A stretch of 6,359 nt of DNA from Desulfobulbus sp. (lineage in GTDB: Bacteria > Desulfobacterota > Desulfobulbia > Desulfobulbales > Desulfobulbaceae): the NCBI GenBank assembly GCA_011051825.1, contig DRKH01000308.1:1-6359 (forward strand). Reading direction: 5' to 3'. This document shows, in pieces, positions 1-5,394 of the stretch. Position 1 is the stretch's first letter, and each line of letters starts with the position of its first letter. Under the pieces are notes generated by a model. That model had not been told where the DNA came from and did no database searches. It worked only from the letters and a program-made list of their open reading frames with translations. A program made the position numbers and the translations under genes.

Positions 1-18
1 GTTGGTTGTGATTGTTCT

Positions 19-462
19 CTAAACTGAATAGGTCACCCGGTCGCGATGGGTAAATCCCTTTTCGTAGTCAAGGAAATAGGCTACACGAGGTTCGACTTTA
101 ATAAAGATAAGATCAGGGTTTGGCGGAAAGTCAGCAACAAATGGGAACCTTTCGATATACAGTGCAAACACCCGGTTGACCTCATCCTCGCCGGTCACCA
201 CGGAAGCAGTTCCTTCTATCTGTATCCCCTGGATTTTCATCCAGTCCTCGTAGTCTTCGTCTACCGTATAGGCAACATTCCCATTTTGTATGATGTTTTG
301 GGCCTTACGAGTGTCTTTTTTTGTGGCAAAATAGACGGCGGCTCCGTCGGGAACATACTCTACGGTGTGGGCCACCGGATTGCCTTGGGAATTAACGGTC
401 GCGAGAGTCATTTTTTGGTGATTTTGCAGGTAGTTGGAAATCTTCAGCTTGATTTCTTTCAT
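19..462 (-). CDS. pyridoxamine 5'-phosphate oxidase (PPOX)-family split-barrel protein
   Basis: A 147-residue cytoplasmic protein of the PPOX/FMN-binding split-barrel superfamily. The family signature is the N-terminal run MTLATVNSQGNPVAHTVEYV (about residues 18-37), followed by YFATKKDTRKAQNI (44-57), N-VAYTVDEDYEDW (62-74), GIQIEGTASVV (79-89) and the C-terminal strand FIKVEPRVAYFLDY (120-133). Length is normal for single-domain members. Such proteins bind FMN, F420 or haem or are flavin reductases; the cofactor and substrate cannot be told from sequence, and true PNP oxidase (PdxH) is unlikely because it is longer. The start is supported by GGAG at 469-472 on the minus strand, 6 nt before ATG. 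The gene is divergent from the HxlR regulator gene 181 nt away, which makes it the likely target of that regulator (inference). Nothing is broken; the stop is TAG at 19-21. Confidence 0.9.
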   Translation of the reverse strand: MKEIKLKISNYLQNHQKMTLATVNSQGNPVAHTVEYVPDGAAVYFATKKDTRKAQNIIQNGNVAYTVDEDYEDWMKIQGIQIEGTASVVTGEDEVNRVFALYIERFPFVADFPPNPDLIFIKVEPRVAYFLDYEKGFTHRDRVTYSV

Positions 463-545
463 CTTGTTCTCCGGATAGAATGAATAACGGCTTAAACAGT
501 GTTGGAAGGAATCCGTCCCTCACCACAGTTGTAAAGAATGTTGAC

Positions 546-562
546 AGGGAATATATTTCCCT
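546..562. promoter_or_regulatory. dyad in the divergent control region (candidate operator)
   Basis: AGGGAA-tatat-TTCCCT, perfect 6-bp arms with an AT-only 5-bp centre, lies between the divergent PPOX and HxlR genes, about 35 bp upstream of the extended -10 proposed for hxlR. HxlR proteins are dimeric winged-helix factors that bind dyads between divergent genes, so this is a candidate site. No binding evidence exists beyond symmetry and position. Confidence 0.35.
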
Positions 563-594
563 CTGTTTCTTTCTGCAAGAAGGCACCTGAAAGT

Positions 595-602
595 GCTATA
601 AG
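595..602 (+). promoter_or_regulatory. extended -10 promoter element for hxlR-type gene
   Basis: TGcTATAAG at 594-602 resembles the TGnTATAAT extended -10 element and lies about 40 nt before the start codon of the HxlR gene, leaving room for a short leader. No good -35 is seen 16-18 bp upstream, as is usual for extended -10 promoters. The pentamer AAGTA repeats at 600-604 and 610-614, one helical turn apart and overlapping the box, so it could be a repressor half-site pair. Confidence 0.4.
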
Positions 603-643
603 TACCCAAAAGTAACTAACGAAGATGGGAAGGAGTTTTCAGT

Positions 644-1006
644 ATGGAAAATTGCAATGTCTACAGTGCAAAATGCCCAACCAGGCTCGTGCTCAATCGT
701 ATAGCCGACAAGTGGACGGTCCTGATTGTTGGAGCTCTGGCAAAAGAGACAAAACGATTTGGTGAGCTCCGCCGCGAAATTGATGGTATTTCGCAAAAAA
801 TGCTTACCCAGACACTGCGGGGAATGGAACGGGACGGCCTGGTTAACAGGAAGGTCTATCCGACAGTACCCCCTAAGGTAGAGTACTCGTTGACAATATT
901 GGGCCGTTCATTAATCGGGATTCTGGAAAATATACGGGCTTGGTCGGAGAGTAATATAGAACAAATATTTGCTGCGCAGGAGCAGTATGATGCCGGGAAA
1001 GAATAA
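644..1006 (+). CDS. HxlR-family winged-helix transcriptional regulator
   Basis: A 120-residue HxlR-type (DUF24) DNA-binding protein. The family hallmark CPTRLVLNRIADKWTVLIVGAL (residues 11-32) begins with the conserved cysteine and contains the KWT motif. The recognition region FGELRREIDGISQKMLTQTLR (39-59) and the wing DGLVNRKVYPTVPPKVEYSLT (64-84) follow, then a C-terminal dimerisation helix (about 88-112). Length is typical. In relatives such as YodB and HypR an N-terminal cysteine senses electrophiles or disulfide stress; here Cys4 and Cys11 are both available, so redox sensing is possible but not shown. AAGGAG at 630-635, 8 nt before ATG, fixes the start. The gene is divergent from the PPOX-family gene, a very common HxlR arrangement, which suggests control of that neighbour and of itself. 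Confidence 0.95.
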   Translation: MENCNVYSAKCPTRLVLNRIADKWTVLIVGALAKETKRFGELRREIDGISQKMLTQTLRGMERDGLVNRKVYPTVPPKVEYSLTILGRSLIGILENIRAWSESNIEQIFAAQEQYDAGKE

Positions 1007-1096
1007 GTGCCGATAGCCCGGAAATTCAGGAGATATGACAACCTGTGCATAATAAATCAGGCACTGACCATGCTCTTTTCCTATGGTGAAAGAGTA

Positions 1097-1104
1097 TTCG
1101 ATCA
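1097..1104. repeat. 8-bp target-site duplication, left copy
   Basis: ttcgatca immediately precedes the left terminal GTAACTATTCAGG of the 154-bp element. The identical octamer follows its right end at 1259-1266. An 8-bp duplication is what IS66-family transposases produce. Confidence 0.75.
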
Positions 1105-1258
1105 GTAACTATTCAGGTAGGGGCAGAGAACTAGCCCAACCACCACCTGTAACTGTTTAGGAGTGCTCCATATCTGTGCAGTCAGGCCTGTGAACCATAG
1201 TGATTCCTATGTGAATCAGGCCTGACCGTGCAGAGATGGGGTGCTCCTGAACAGTTAC
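1105..1258. mobile_element. 154-bp non-autonomous IS66-type element (MITE-like)
   Basis: The left end reads GTAACTATTCAGG (1105-1117) and the right end, read inward on the minus strand, GTAACTGTTCAGG (1258-1246): 12 of 13 bases match. The element is bracketed by a perfect 8-bp direct repeat ttcgatca. Terminal GTAA and 8-bp duplications are the established marks of the IS66 family. It carries no ORF, so it must be moved in trans. A second copy of the end sequence, GTAACTGTTTAGG, lies inside at 1149, and from there to the right end it is a large palindrome, suggesting a nested or rearranged end. It sits between the convergent hxlR-type and lysE-type genes; the right duplication ends 9 bp before the lysE stop triplet. 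Assignment to IS66 rests on ends and duplication only. Confidence 0.78.
1149..1258 (+). repeat. large imperfect palindrome (42-nt arms) inside the element
   Basis: Arms 1149-1190 and 1217-1258 match at 34 of 42 positions, with a 26-nt loop that itself holds a 5-bp stem (catag 1196-1200, ctatg 1207-1211). Read as plus-strand RNA, six of the eight mismatches become G-U wobble pairs, so 40 of 42 positions can pair; only positions 24 (A-G) and 32 (A-C) of the stem fail. The minus-strand transcript would pair less well. The hairpin could shield or end the hxlR-type transcript, though no T-tract follows it. Confidence 0.8.
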
Positions 1259-1266
1259 TTCGATCA
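1259..1266. repeat. 8-bp target-site duplication, right copy
   Basis: ttcgatca directly follows the right terminal CCTGAACAGTTAC, identical to 1097-1104. Removing the element and one copy restores the apparent original site, tattcgatca followed by ggcctgaaattatt, just beyond the lysE-type stop. Confidence 0.75.
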
Positions 1267-1275
1267 GGCCTGAAA

Positions 1276-1884
1276 TTATTTAATCGCAAGGAGTATCCCA
1301 AAACATGTCAGCATAACTCCGGAAAATTTTTCAATCCGAAAGAGCCAGCTGCTCAGCAGGTTTTTAACCCTGCGGTGACCAATCAGCAGGGCAATTCCCA
1401 TGTCCCAGGTCAGGACAACCCCGACCATCCAGCACCCGTACAAAGAACGTACAGGTAGGCTTGTCCGGGGAGAGACCATCACGGTAAACAGGGAAAGATA
1501 AAAGATAGCATTCTTGGGGTTGAGAATGCCGGACATGAATCCTATTGTAAACTGTCTTTTTAAATTCCGAACATGCAACACCCCTGCTGTCTCTTCCGGA
1601 TCCAGGGGACGCATTGGTGCACGCAGCAGTAAGATTCCAAGGTAGACAAGATAGGCGCTTCCTCCATATTGCAGAAACAGCATGAGTGTCTCCATTTGTT
1701 TCACCGCTTCAAGTCCGGTAACTGCAAGCATAATATACACCCCATTGGCAGTTGCAATACCTGCACAGACTGCAAAGGCATAACGGAGTTTCAGGCGCAG
1801 GGCAGTCTGCATGATAAGGAAAAAATCCGGGCCGGGGCTGAGCAACGCCATGAAATGGGCAGAAGCGATAAATACGAATTCCAT
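1276..1884 (-). CDS. LysE-family amino acid / metabolite exporter
   Basis: A 202-residue inner-membrane exporter of the LysE/RhtB family, which moves amino acids or related small molecules out of the cell. The N-terminal family motif SPGPD is at residues 16-20, followed by hydrophobic segments at about 36-58, 66-88, 112-134, 146-170 and 186-201. The second conserved motif GFMSGILNPKNAIFYLSLF is at 115-133. Length is normal for the family (about 200-210). The frame is open further upstream to a TTG at 1917, but ATG at 1884 places the SPGPD motif at its usual distance; the RBS (AAGAAAG, 7 nt upstream) is weak. It lies downstream of and on the same strand as the AraC and MocR regulator genes. 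AraC next to LysE is a common pairing in which the regulator controls the exporter. The substrate is not determinable here. Confidence 0.95.
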   Translation of the reverse strand: MEFVFIASAHFMALLSPGPDFFLIMQTALRLKLRYAFAVCAGIATANGVYIMLAVTGLEAVKQMETLMLFLQYGGSAYLVYLGILLLRAPMRPLDPEETAGVLHVRNLKRQFTIGFMSGILNPKNAIFYLSLFTVMVSPRTSLPVRSLYGCWMVGVVLTWDMGIALLIGHRRVKNLLSSWLFRIEKFSGVMLTCFGILLAIK

Positions 1885-1916
1885 ATAAATACTTTCTTGT
1901 TTGCCTGAAAATAACA

Positions 1917-2017
1917 AAAGGATACCATCGCTGTTTGATTTGCGGGGCCATGCAAGCAGATGCCGTTATGCAAAGAACAATTTGTTTTCCATCGAAAACT
2001 CAGCGATGTTATCCTTT
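1917..2017. repeat. 17-bp inverted repeat in the exporter leader (candidate operator pair)
   Basis: Arms aaaggataccatcgctg (1917-1933) and cagcgatgttatccttt (2001-2017) are inverted copies matching at 16 of 17 bases, separated by 67 bp. Arm centres are 84 bp apart, close to eight turns of B-DNA. The pair fills the middle of the 227-nt gap between the araC-type stop and the lysE-type start, the proximal arm lying 33 nt before the exporter ATG. It could be a looping operator, a leader-RNA stem, or the ends of a tiny element; no flanking duplication is seen. Confidence 0.6.
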
Positions 2018-2111
2018 CTCCAAGAGGTCCTGGAAAAGGAATATAGAATCGGCAGGAAGGGAAAGATTGTACGAAATTGAGCAAAAAACGAGATAGGTTC
2101 CGGAGATGTGT

Positions 2112-2130
2112 TCAGGTAAAATTTACCTGA
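2112..2130. repeat. perfect 19-nt palindrome over the araC-type stop codon
   Basis: tcaggtaaaatttacctga has perfect 9-bp arms around a single central A and covers the last codons and the TGA of the AraC gene. No T-tract follows on the minus strand at terminator distance. It may be a protein-binding dyad for the exporter leader or chance within coding sequence. Confidence 0.4.
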
Positions 2131-2915
2131 TATTCTTTTGGTGTCACCGTGGTCATTGCCTTGAAATGACGATGAAGATGACTCTGGTCGAAAAAGCCGC
2201 ACTCCAGGGCAGCAACGGATGGCTCAATGCCTGCTCGCAGTATTTTTTTGGCAAGATCTATGCGGCAGTTAAGGCGAAAGGCATGGGGAGTGATACCTGT
2301 TGCAGCCTTGAATTGCCGAAGAAGAGTATAGGGGTTTATCCGGTGTGTTGCGGCTAGTTGTTCCAGGGTGAGGTGATGGGCAAGGTTGCTGCCGAGTTGC
2401 TGCTTCAGGCGTTCAATCTGCAGAGGCGGATCGGAAAGGGAAATCGTCGGTTCACAGGTGCGTAGAAAAATGGTTTGAACCAGTTCCGTAAGCCGTGCCT
2501 CTCTGACGGGCTGTTTATTGCTTTTTGCCAATAATTCCATGGTTTCAATGTATTGGCGGTAAATCCTTTCATTGTCCAATGCAGTTTCTTTTACTTGAAT
2601 AAATTTTTTACTTTGCCATATTGATGTCTGCACTTGCCTGCACCAGTTAACATCCAGATACAGCATGTAGTAGTTTCTCTTTTCATGGCCAACAGGATTA
2701 CAGGAATGGAGCGTATCCGGGTTGATCAGGGCAAGTGTTCCCGGGCCGAGCCGGGCCTCTTGACCGGCAACCTGATACAGCACTTCACCGCAATCAACAG
2801 CACCGATACTGAAGGTTCGATGCATGTGGAGCTTGTAATGGCGGCCGCTGTTGGTTGATCGGCGCCCTTCGGCAAAGGTCGGACCGGAAAGACTGAAAAA
2901 CTGTTCTTTGCTCAT
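2112..2915 (-). CDS. AraC-family transcriptional regulator with N-terminal cupin sensor
   Basis: A 267-residue regulator. The N-terminal half is an AraC-type cupin: HYKLHMHRTFSIGAVDCGE (residues 26-44) then GPGTLALINPDTLHSCNP (58-74), the usual ligand pocket. The C-terminal half has the two helix-turn-helix motifs: LTLEQLAATHRINPYTLLR (182-200) and the signature IEPSVAALECGFFDQSHLHR (230-249) ending in FKAMTTVTPKEYQ (251-263). The frame extends to 3074, but that stretch lies inside the MocR gene and looks non-native. ATG at 2915 follows the MocR stop by 10 nt, with TAGGT about 8 nt upstream overlapping that stop, which suggests translational coupling. The next gene downstream is a LysE-type exporter, the likely target. 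Related regulators respond to small ligands; the ligand here is unknown. Confidence 0.94.
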   Translation of the reverse strand: MSKEQFFSLSGPTFAEGRRSTNSGRHYKLHMHRTFSIGAVDCGEVLYQVAGQEARLGPGTLALINPDTLHSCNPVGHEKRNYYMLYLDVNWCRQVQTSIWQSKKFIQVKETALDNERIYRQYIETMELLAKSNKQPVREARLTELVQTIFLRTCEPTISLSDPPLQIERLKQQLGSNLAHHLTLEQLAATHRINPYTLLRQFKAATGITPHAFRLNCRIDLAKKILRAGIEPSVAALECGFFDQSHLHRHFKAMTTVTPKEYQVNFT

Positions 2916-2925
2916 GGTCGGCGAC

Positions 2926-4992
2926 CTAATTCCAGGCAACACGAACAGCCTGCAGCAGGGTGCGGACCCGGGGATCATCCCGTCGGCTTCGGAGGGTGAC
3001 AAAAGACAGCGGCAGGCTGTAGCTATCATTTTCCCAGACAACAACGTCTCCCCTTTTTTCAGCTCTTCTCGCATCTTCCTCCAGCATAAAATTCAGGCCG
3101 ACGCCCGCCTTTATCAATGCGGTAATTGCCGATTCCTGATCTGCACTCATAATGATCTCGGGAGACAGGCCCAGGGTATGAAATTCCTTTTTAAGAATTT
3201 GGCAATACGGGCATTCCAGAGGATTGCCGATCCAGGGCAGGGCCGCGATATCGGATTTGTCGGCGTTTTTGATCTTGTCCTTCAGGGCAACCGGCCCGAC
3301 GATACGCAACTGCATGGTGGCAAGATGGAGCAGGGAAAATTGTGTTTCCATACAGTCGCCGTAAATAAACCCGCCGTCAAGTTCGTGACTGGCAAGCAGT
3401 TTCAGGATATTACCGGACATTGTCTGACTTAATTTGATGCCGAACTCCGGTTCCGAAGTATGAATGTTTTCACAGAGTTTGTTGACACGCAGCAAGCCCG
3501 GATCAGTATTCAGGCCGATTTTGATCTCCCGGGCTGATGTTGTTTCTCTGCTGTTTCTTTCCGGAATGGACTGGTCATTGAGCTCAAGAACAAGGCAACC
3601 AAGTTTGTTGATTCCCTGTTCCAGCTCCTCTGTAAACGGGAAACCACAGCTTATTCGGATATAATTTCTGTACTGGTCTGTTCCGGAGCAGAGTGCTCCC
3701 GGGAAAATAGAAATATTTTCTTTTCCGGCCCGACTCCAGAGCTTCAGGCTGTCAATCCCCGGCGGCAGCTCCACCCAGAGGGTATATCCTCCTTTTGGAG
3801 TGGAAATTTTAGTTCCTGTCGGGAAAGAGCGGCTGATGGCAAGAGCTGTATCTGTTGTCTGCTTTTTTAAGGCATTGCGCATTTTTCGCAAATGCCTGTC
3901 ATAGGCACCGGTTGAAAGAAAGTCGGCAATGACCAGCTGGTTGAGTTGTGACGAGGCAATGGAAATGTTGAATTTGAGCCGTTTCACCTTTTCTCGAAAT
4001 ACTCCCGGCAGCACCCAGCCCACCCGCAGGTCTGGGGCCAGGGTTTTGGAAAACGATGAGCAGTAGAGCACCATTCCCCGGCGGTCATAGGACTTCAGCG
4101 GTCTAGGCCGCACGTCACCGAAATAGAGCTCTCCGTAAATATCATCTTCGATGATCGGCACGCCTTGATCGTTCATCATCTCAACAAGTTTTTCTTTATT
4201 TTCATCACTCATTAAGCAGCCCAACGGGTTGTGGAAGTTGGGATTGAAGAGAGCAGCCCGCACATCGTGTTCATCAAGAATTGTCTGGATCCTGTCCGGA
4301 TCGATACCATGACGGGAGTCTACAGGTACTTCAAGAATCCGCATGTTCAGATCCTCTATCAACTGCAGGTAGCAGAGAAATGTCGGTGACTCGACCAGAA
4401 TGATATCCCCGGGCCTGGCGACCGTCCGCAGGCAGAGATCTATTGCCTGCATGCAGCCGCTGGTAATAATGATTTCTTCCCCACTGTCGTGTACCGAATC
4501 GTCAAGGCTCCGTTTTGCTATCTGTTTCTGAAGTTCCGGTTCGCCGGTGGGGTGACCATAACCAAGACACTTTCCATTCTGATATTGCGAAGAAACGGTA
4601 CGAATGCTTGCGGCAAGCTGTTTGTGCGGTAGAAGCGCGGAGGACGGAATGGCCGCACCAAACGGCAACAGCTTTGCATTATTAATGGTTTGCTGGTGCA
4701 TGGCGGCAAGGGTGTTAATGGCGACCTTATGCGGCTTGACGGGGCTGGTACCTCTTGATGGGGTCGGCAGGATCTCATGCAGGAGCGGTCTTGCGTAAAA
4801 ACCGGATTTTTCACGGACCTCCACCATGCCGCGGTTTTCCAGCTCAATGTAGGCTTGATAAACCGTTGAAATGGAGCGGCCGGTACTTGCATGCAGCTTT
4901 CTTAAGGAAGGCAGTTTTTCTCCTGCCCGGTACCTGCCGGAGACAATATCCTTTTCCAGTGTATTGGCCAGCTTAATGTAATGATAATCCAT
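2926..4992 (-). CDS. MocR-type regulator (GntR wHTH + aminotransferase fold) with C-terminal LysR-type substrate-binding domain
   Basis: A 688-residue single-frame protein in three parts. Residues 1-68 are a GntR winged helix (LPSLRKLHASTGRSISTVYQ, 27-46). About 90-465 is a fold-type I aminotransferase domain as in MocR/GabR/PdxR: YGHPTGEPELQ, IITSGCMQAIDL, NPNFHNPLG with Asn255, EDDIYGELYF with Asp283 and Tyr286, the PLP-lysine motif SSFSKTLAPDLRVGW with Lys316, and YIRISCG with Arg446. Residues 489-688 read as a LysR-type PBP2 effector domain: IKIGLNTDPGLLRV, SGNILKLLASHELDGGFIYG, LRIVGPVALKD, LPWIG, DQESAITALIKAGVGLNFM, PLSFVTLRSRRDDPRVR. MocR proteins are normally about 450-500 residues. 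The frame has an ATG at 4998, but AGGGG (5005-5001) is only 2 nt from it and 8 nt from ATG 4992, so I prefer the latter. The gene is followed at once by the AraC gene. Family members sense PLP or amines; the ligand is unknown here. Confidence 0.95.
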   Translation of the reverse strand: MDYHYIKLANTLEKDIVSGRYRAGEKLPSLRKLHASTGRSISTVYQAYIELENRGMVEVREKSGFYARPLLHEILPTPSRGTSPVKPHKVAINTLAAMHQQTINNAKLLPFGAAIPSSALLPHKQLAASIRTVSSQYQNGKCLGYGHPTGEPELQKQIAKRSLDDSVHDSGEEIIITSGCMQAIDLCLRTVARPGDIILVESPTFLCYLQLIEDLNMRILEVPVDSRHGIDPDRIQTILDEHDVRAALFNPNFHNPLGCLMSDENKEKLVEMMNDQGVPIIEDDIYGELYFGDVRPRPLKSYDRRGMVLYCSSFSKTLAPDLRVGWVLPGVFREKVKRLKFNISIASSQLNQLVIADFLSTGAYDRHLRKMRNALKKQTTDTALAISRSFPTGTKISTPKGGYTLWVELPPGIDSLKLWSRAGKENISIFPGALCSGTDQYRNYIRISCGFPFTEELEQGINKLGCLVLELNDQSIPERNSRETTSAREIKIGLNTDPGLLRVNKLCENIHTSEPEFGIKLSQTMSGNILKLLASHELDGGFIYGDCMETQFSLLHLATMQLRIVGPVALKDKIKNADKSDIAALPWIGNPLECPYCQILKKEFHTLGLSPEIIMSADQESAITALIKAGVGLNFMLEEDARRAEKRGDVVVWENDSYSLPLSFVTLRSRRDDPRVRTLLQAVRVAWN

Positions 4993-5000
4993 TGCCATGT

Positions 5001-5005
5001 CCCCT
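5001..5005 (-). promoter_or_regulatory. RBS that decides the mocR-type start
   Basis: AGGGG on the minus strand lies 8 nt before ATG 4992 and just 2 nt before ATG 4998. The spacing favours the inner ATG, giving a protein beginning MDYHYIKLAN. Confidence 0.6.
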
Positions 5006-5053
5006 GTTTGACTTGCCCTGATCTGTACCGGTTATTTTTTTAATATTCTGTAT

Positions 5054-5090
5054 CTGTTGCTAAATAACAGTTTTGCTATTCTTGAGCAAA
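5054..5090. promoter_or_regulatory. two tandem dyads upstream of the mocR-type gene
   Basis: CTGTT-N7-AACAG (5054-5070) and TTTGCT-N7-AGCAAA (5072-5090) are perfect dyads with the same 7-bp spacer and centres 19 bp apart, 62-98 nt upstream of the regulator start. The position fits an autoregulatory operator for the MocR-type protein, whose relatives bind repeated sites in their own divergent promoters. Confidence 0.4.
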
Positions 5091-5118
5091 GAGAAAGATC
5101 TTGAGCAAAGAGAAAGAG
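5081..5118. repeat. 19-bp tandem direct repeat
   Basis: cttgagcaaagagaaaga occurs at 5081-5098 and 5100-5117, giving a 19-bp period with 18 of 19 positions identical across two units. The first unit overlaps the second dyad. The unit length is not a multiple of three, which argues against a purely coding duplication and for a binding-site array or recent slippage. Confidence 0.85.
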
Positions 5119-5346
5119 TTAAAAAACAGAAAAAAGAAGCAACGTCTTGAGACCATGATGAAATCAATGATCGCTTTCTGTGTCAGGCTTGTAACTCCTG
5201 TTGATACCAGTACGGAAAGGGAAAGGCCGGGAAAGTTGTTTGTACATAACAGTTTTTCTTCGGGCCGCCTGGAGGGTGTATGTACAGTTATCCTGTGCTG
5301 GGCGGCGGCTGTCTGTGTCGCTGTGCTCATCTCAAGACTCCAATGA
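5101..5346 (+). CDS. possible small basic protein with C-terminal hydrophobic segment
   Basis: An open frame of 81 codons from TTG 5101 (63 from ATG 5155). The N-terminus is lysine/arginine-rich (KNRKKKQR, residues 8-15 of the longer form) and the C-terminus is a 17-20-residue hydrophobic stretch (VCTVILCWAAAVCVAVLIS, 60-78) ending RLQ, so it could be a tail-anchored membrane peptide. Neither start has a good RBS; the TTG lies in the second unit of the tandem repeat. It stops 48 nt before the strongly initiated methyltransferase-like gene on the same strand. I recognise no family, and it may not be translated. Confidence 0.25.
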   Translation: MSKEKELKNRKKKQRLETMMKSMIAFCVRLVTPVDTSTERERPGKLFVHNSFSSGRLEGVCTVILCWAAAVCVAVLISRLQ

Positions 5347-5394
5347 AAATTTTCTGTTTCTACACCGAAAACAGGTACAGAAGGAGAGGGCGGC

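Larger units (their letters stand above)
4993..5394. other. 402-nt control region between mocR-type and methyltransferase-like genes
   Basis: This stretch separates the minus-strand regulator gene from the plus-strand methyltransferase-like gene. It contains the mocR-type RBS (5001-5005), two adjacent dyads and a 19-bp tandem repeat (listed separately), and a doubtful small ORF (5101-5346). A weak plus-strand promoter may be TTGACT at 5008-5013 with an AT-rich -10 near 5031-5037. A weak minus-strand promoter for the mocR-type gene may be TTGCTC and TATTTA spaced 17 bp around 5061-5089. Neither promoter is convincing. Confidence 0.5.

Noticed and set aside
541..569. TTGACA at 541 as a -35 box for the HxlR gene
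   Set aside because: No acceptable -10 lies 16-18 bp downstream (around 563-570 is tgtttc-like); the extended -10 near 597 is a better candidate.
1071..1094. Hairpin ctctttt/gaaagag after the HxlR gene as terminator
   Set aside because: Only 6-7 weak pairs and no T-tract afterwards.
1228..1458. 76-codon plus-strand open frame beginning in the mobile element
   Set aside because: Antisense to the exporter gene and begins inside the palindrome; shows no family features.
2916..3074. N-terminal extension of the AraC-type frame
   Set aside because: The extra 53 residues lie within the MocR-LysR coding sequence in another frame and do not resemble AraC N-termini; the ATG just after the MocR stop is better placed.
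2851..3432. 193-codon plus-strand open frame
   Set aside because: Lies antisense to the MocR-LysR fusion gene, has no RBS or family motifs, and is explained by the codon pattern of the real gene.
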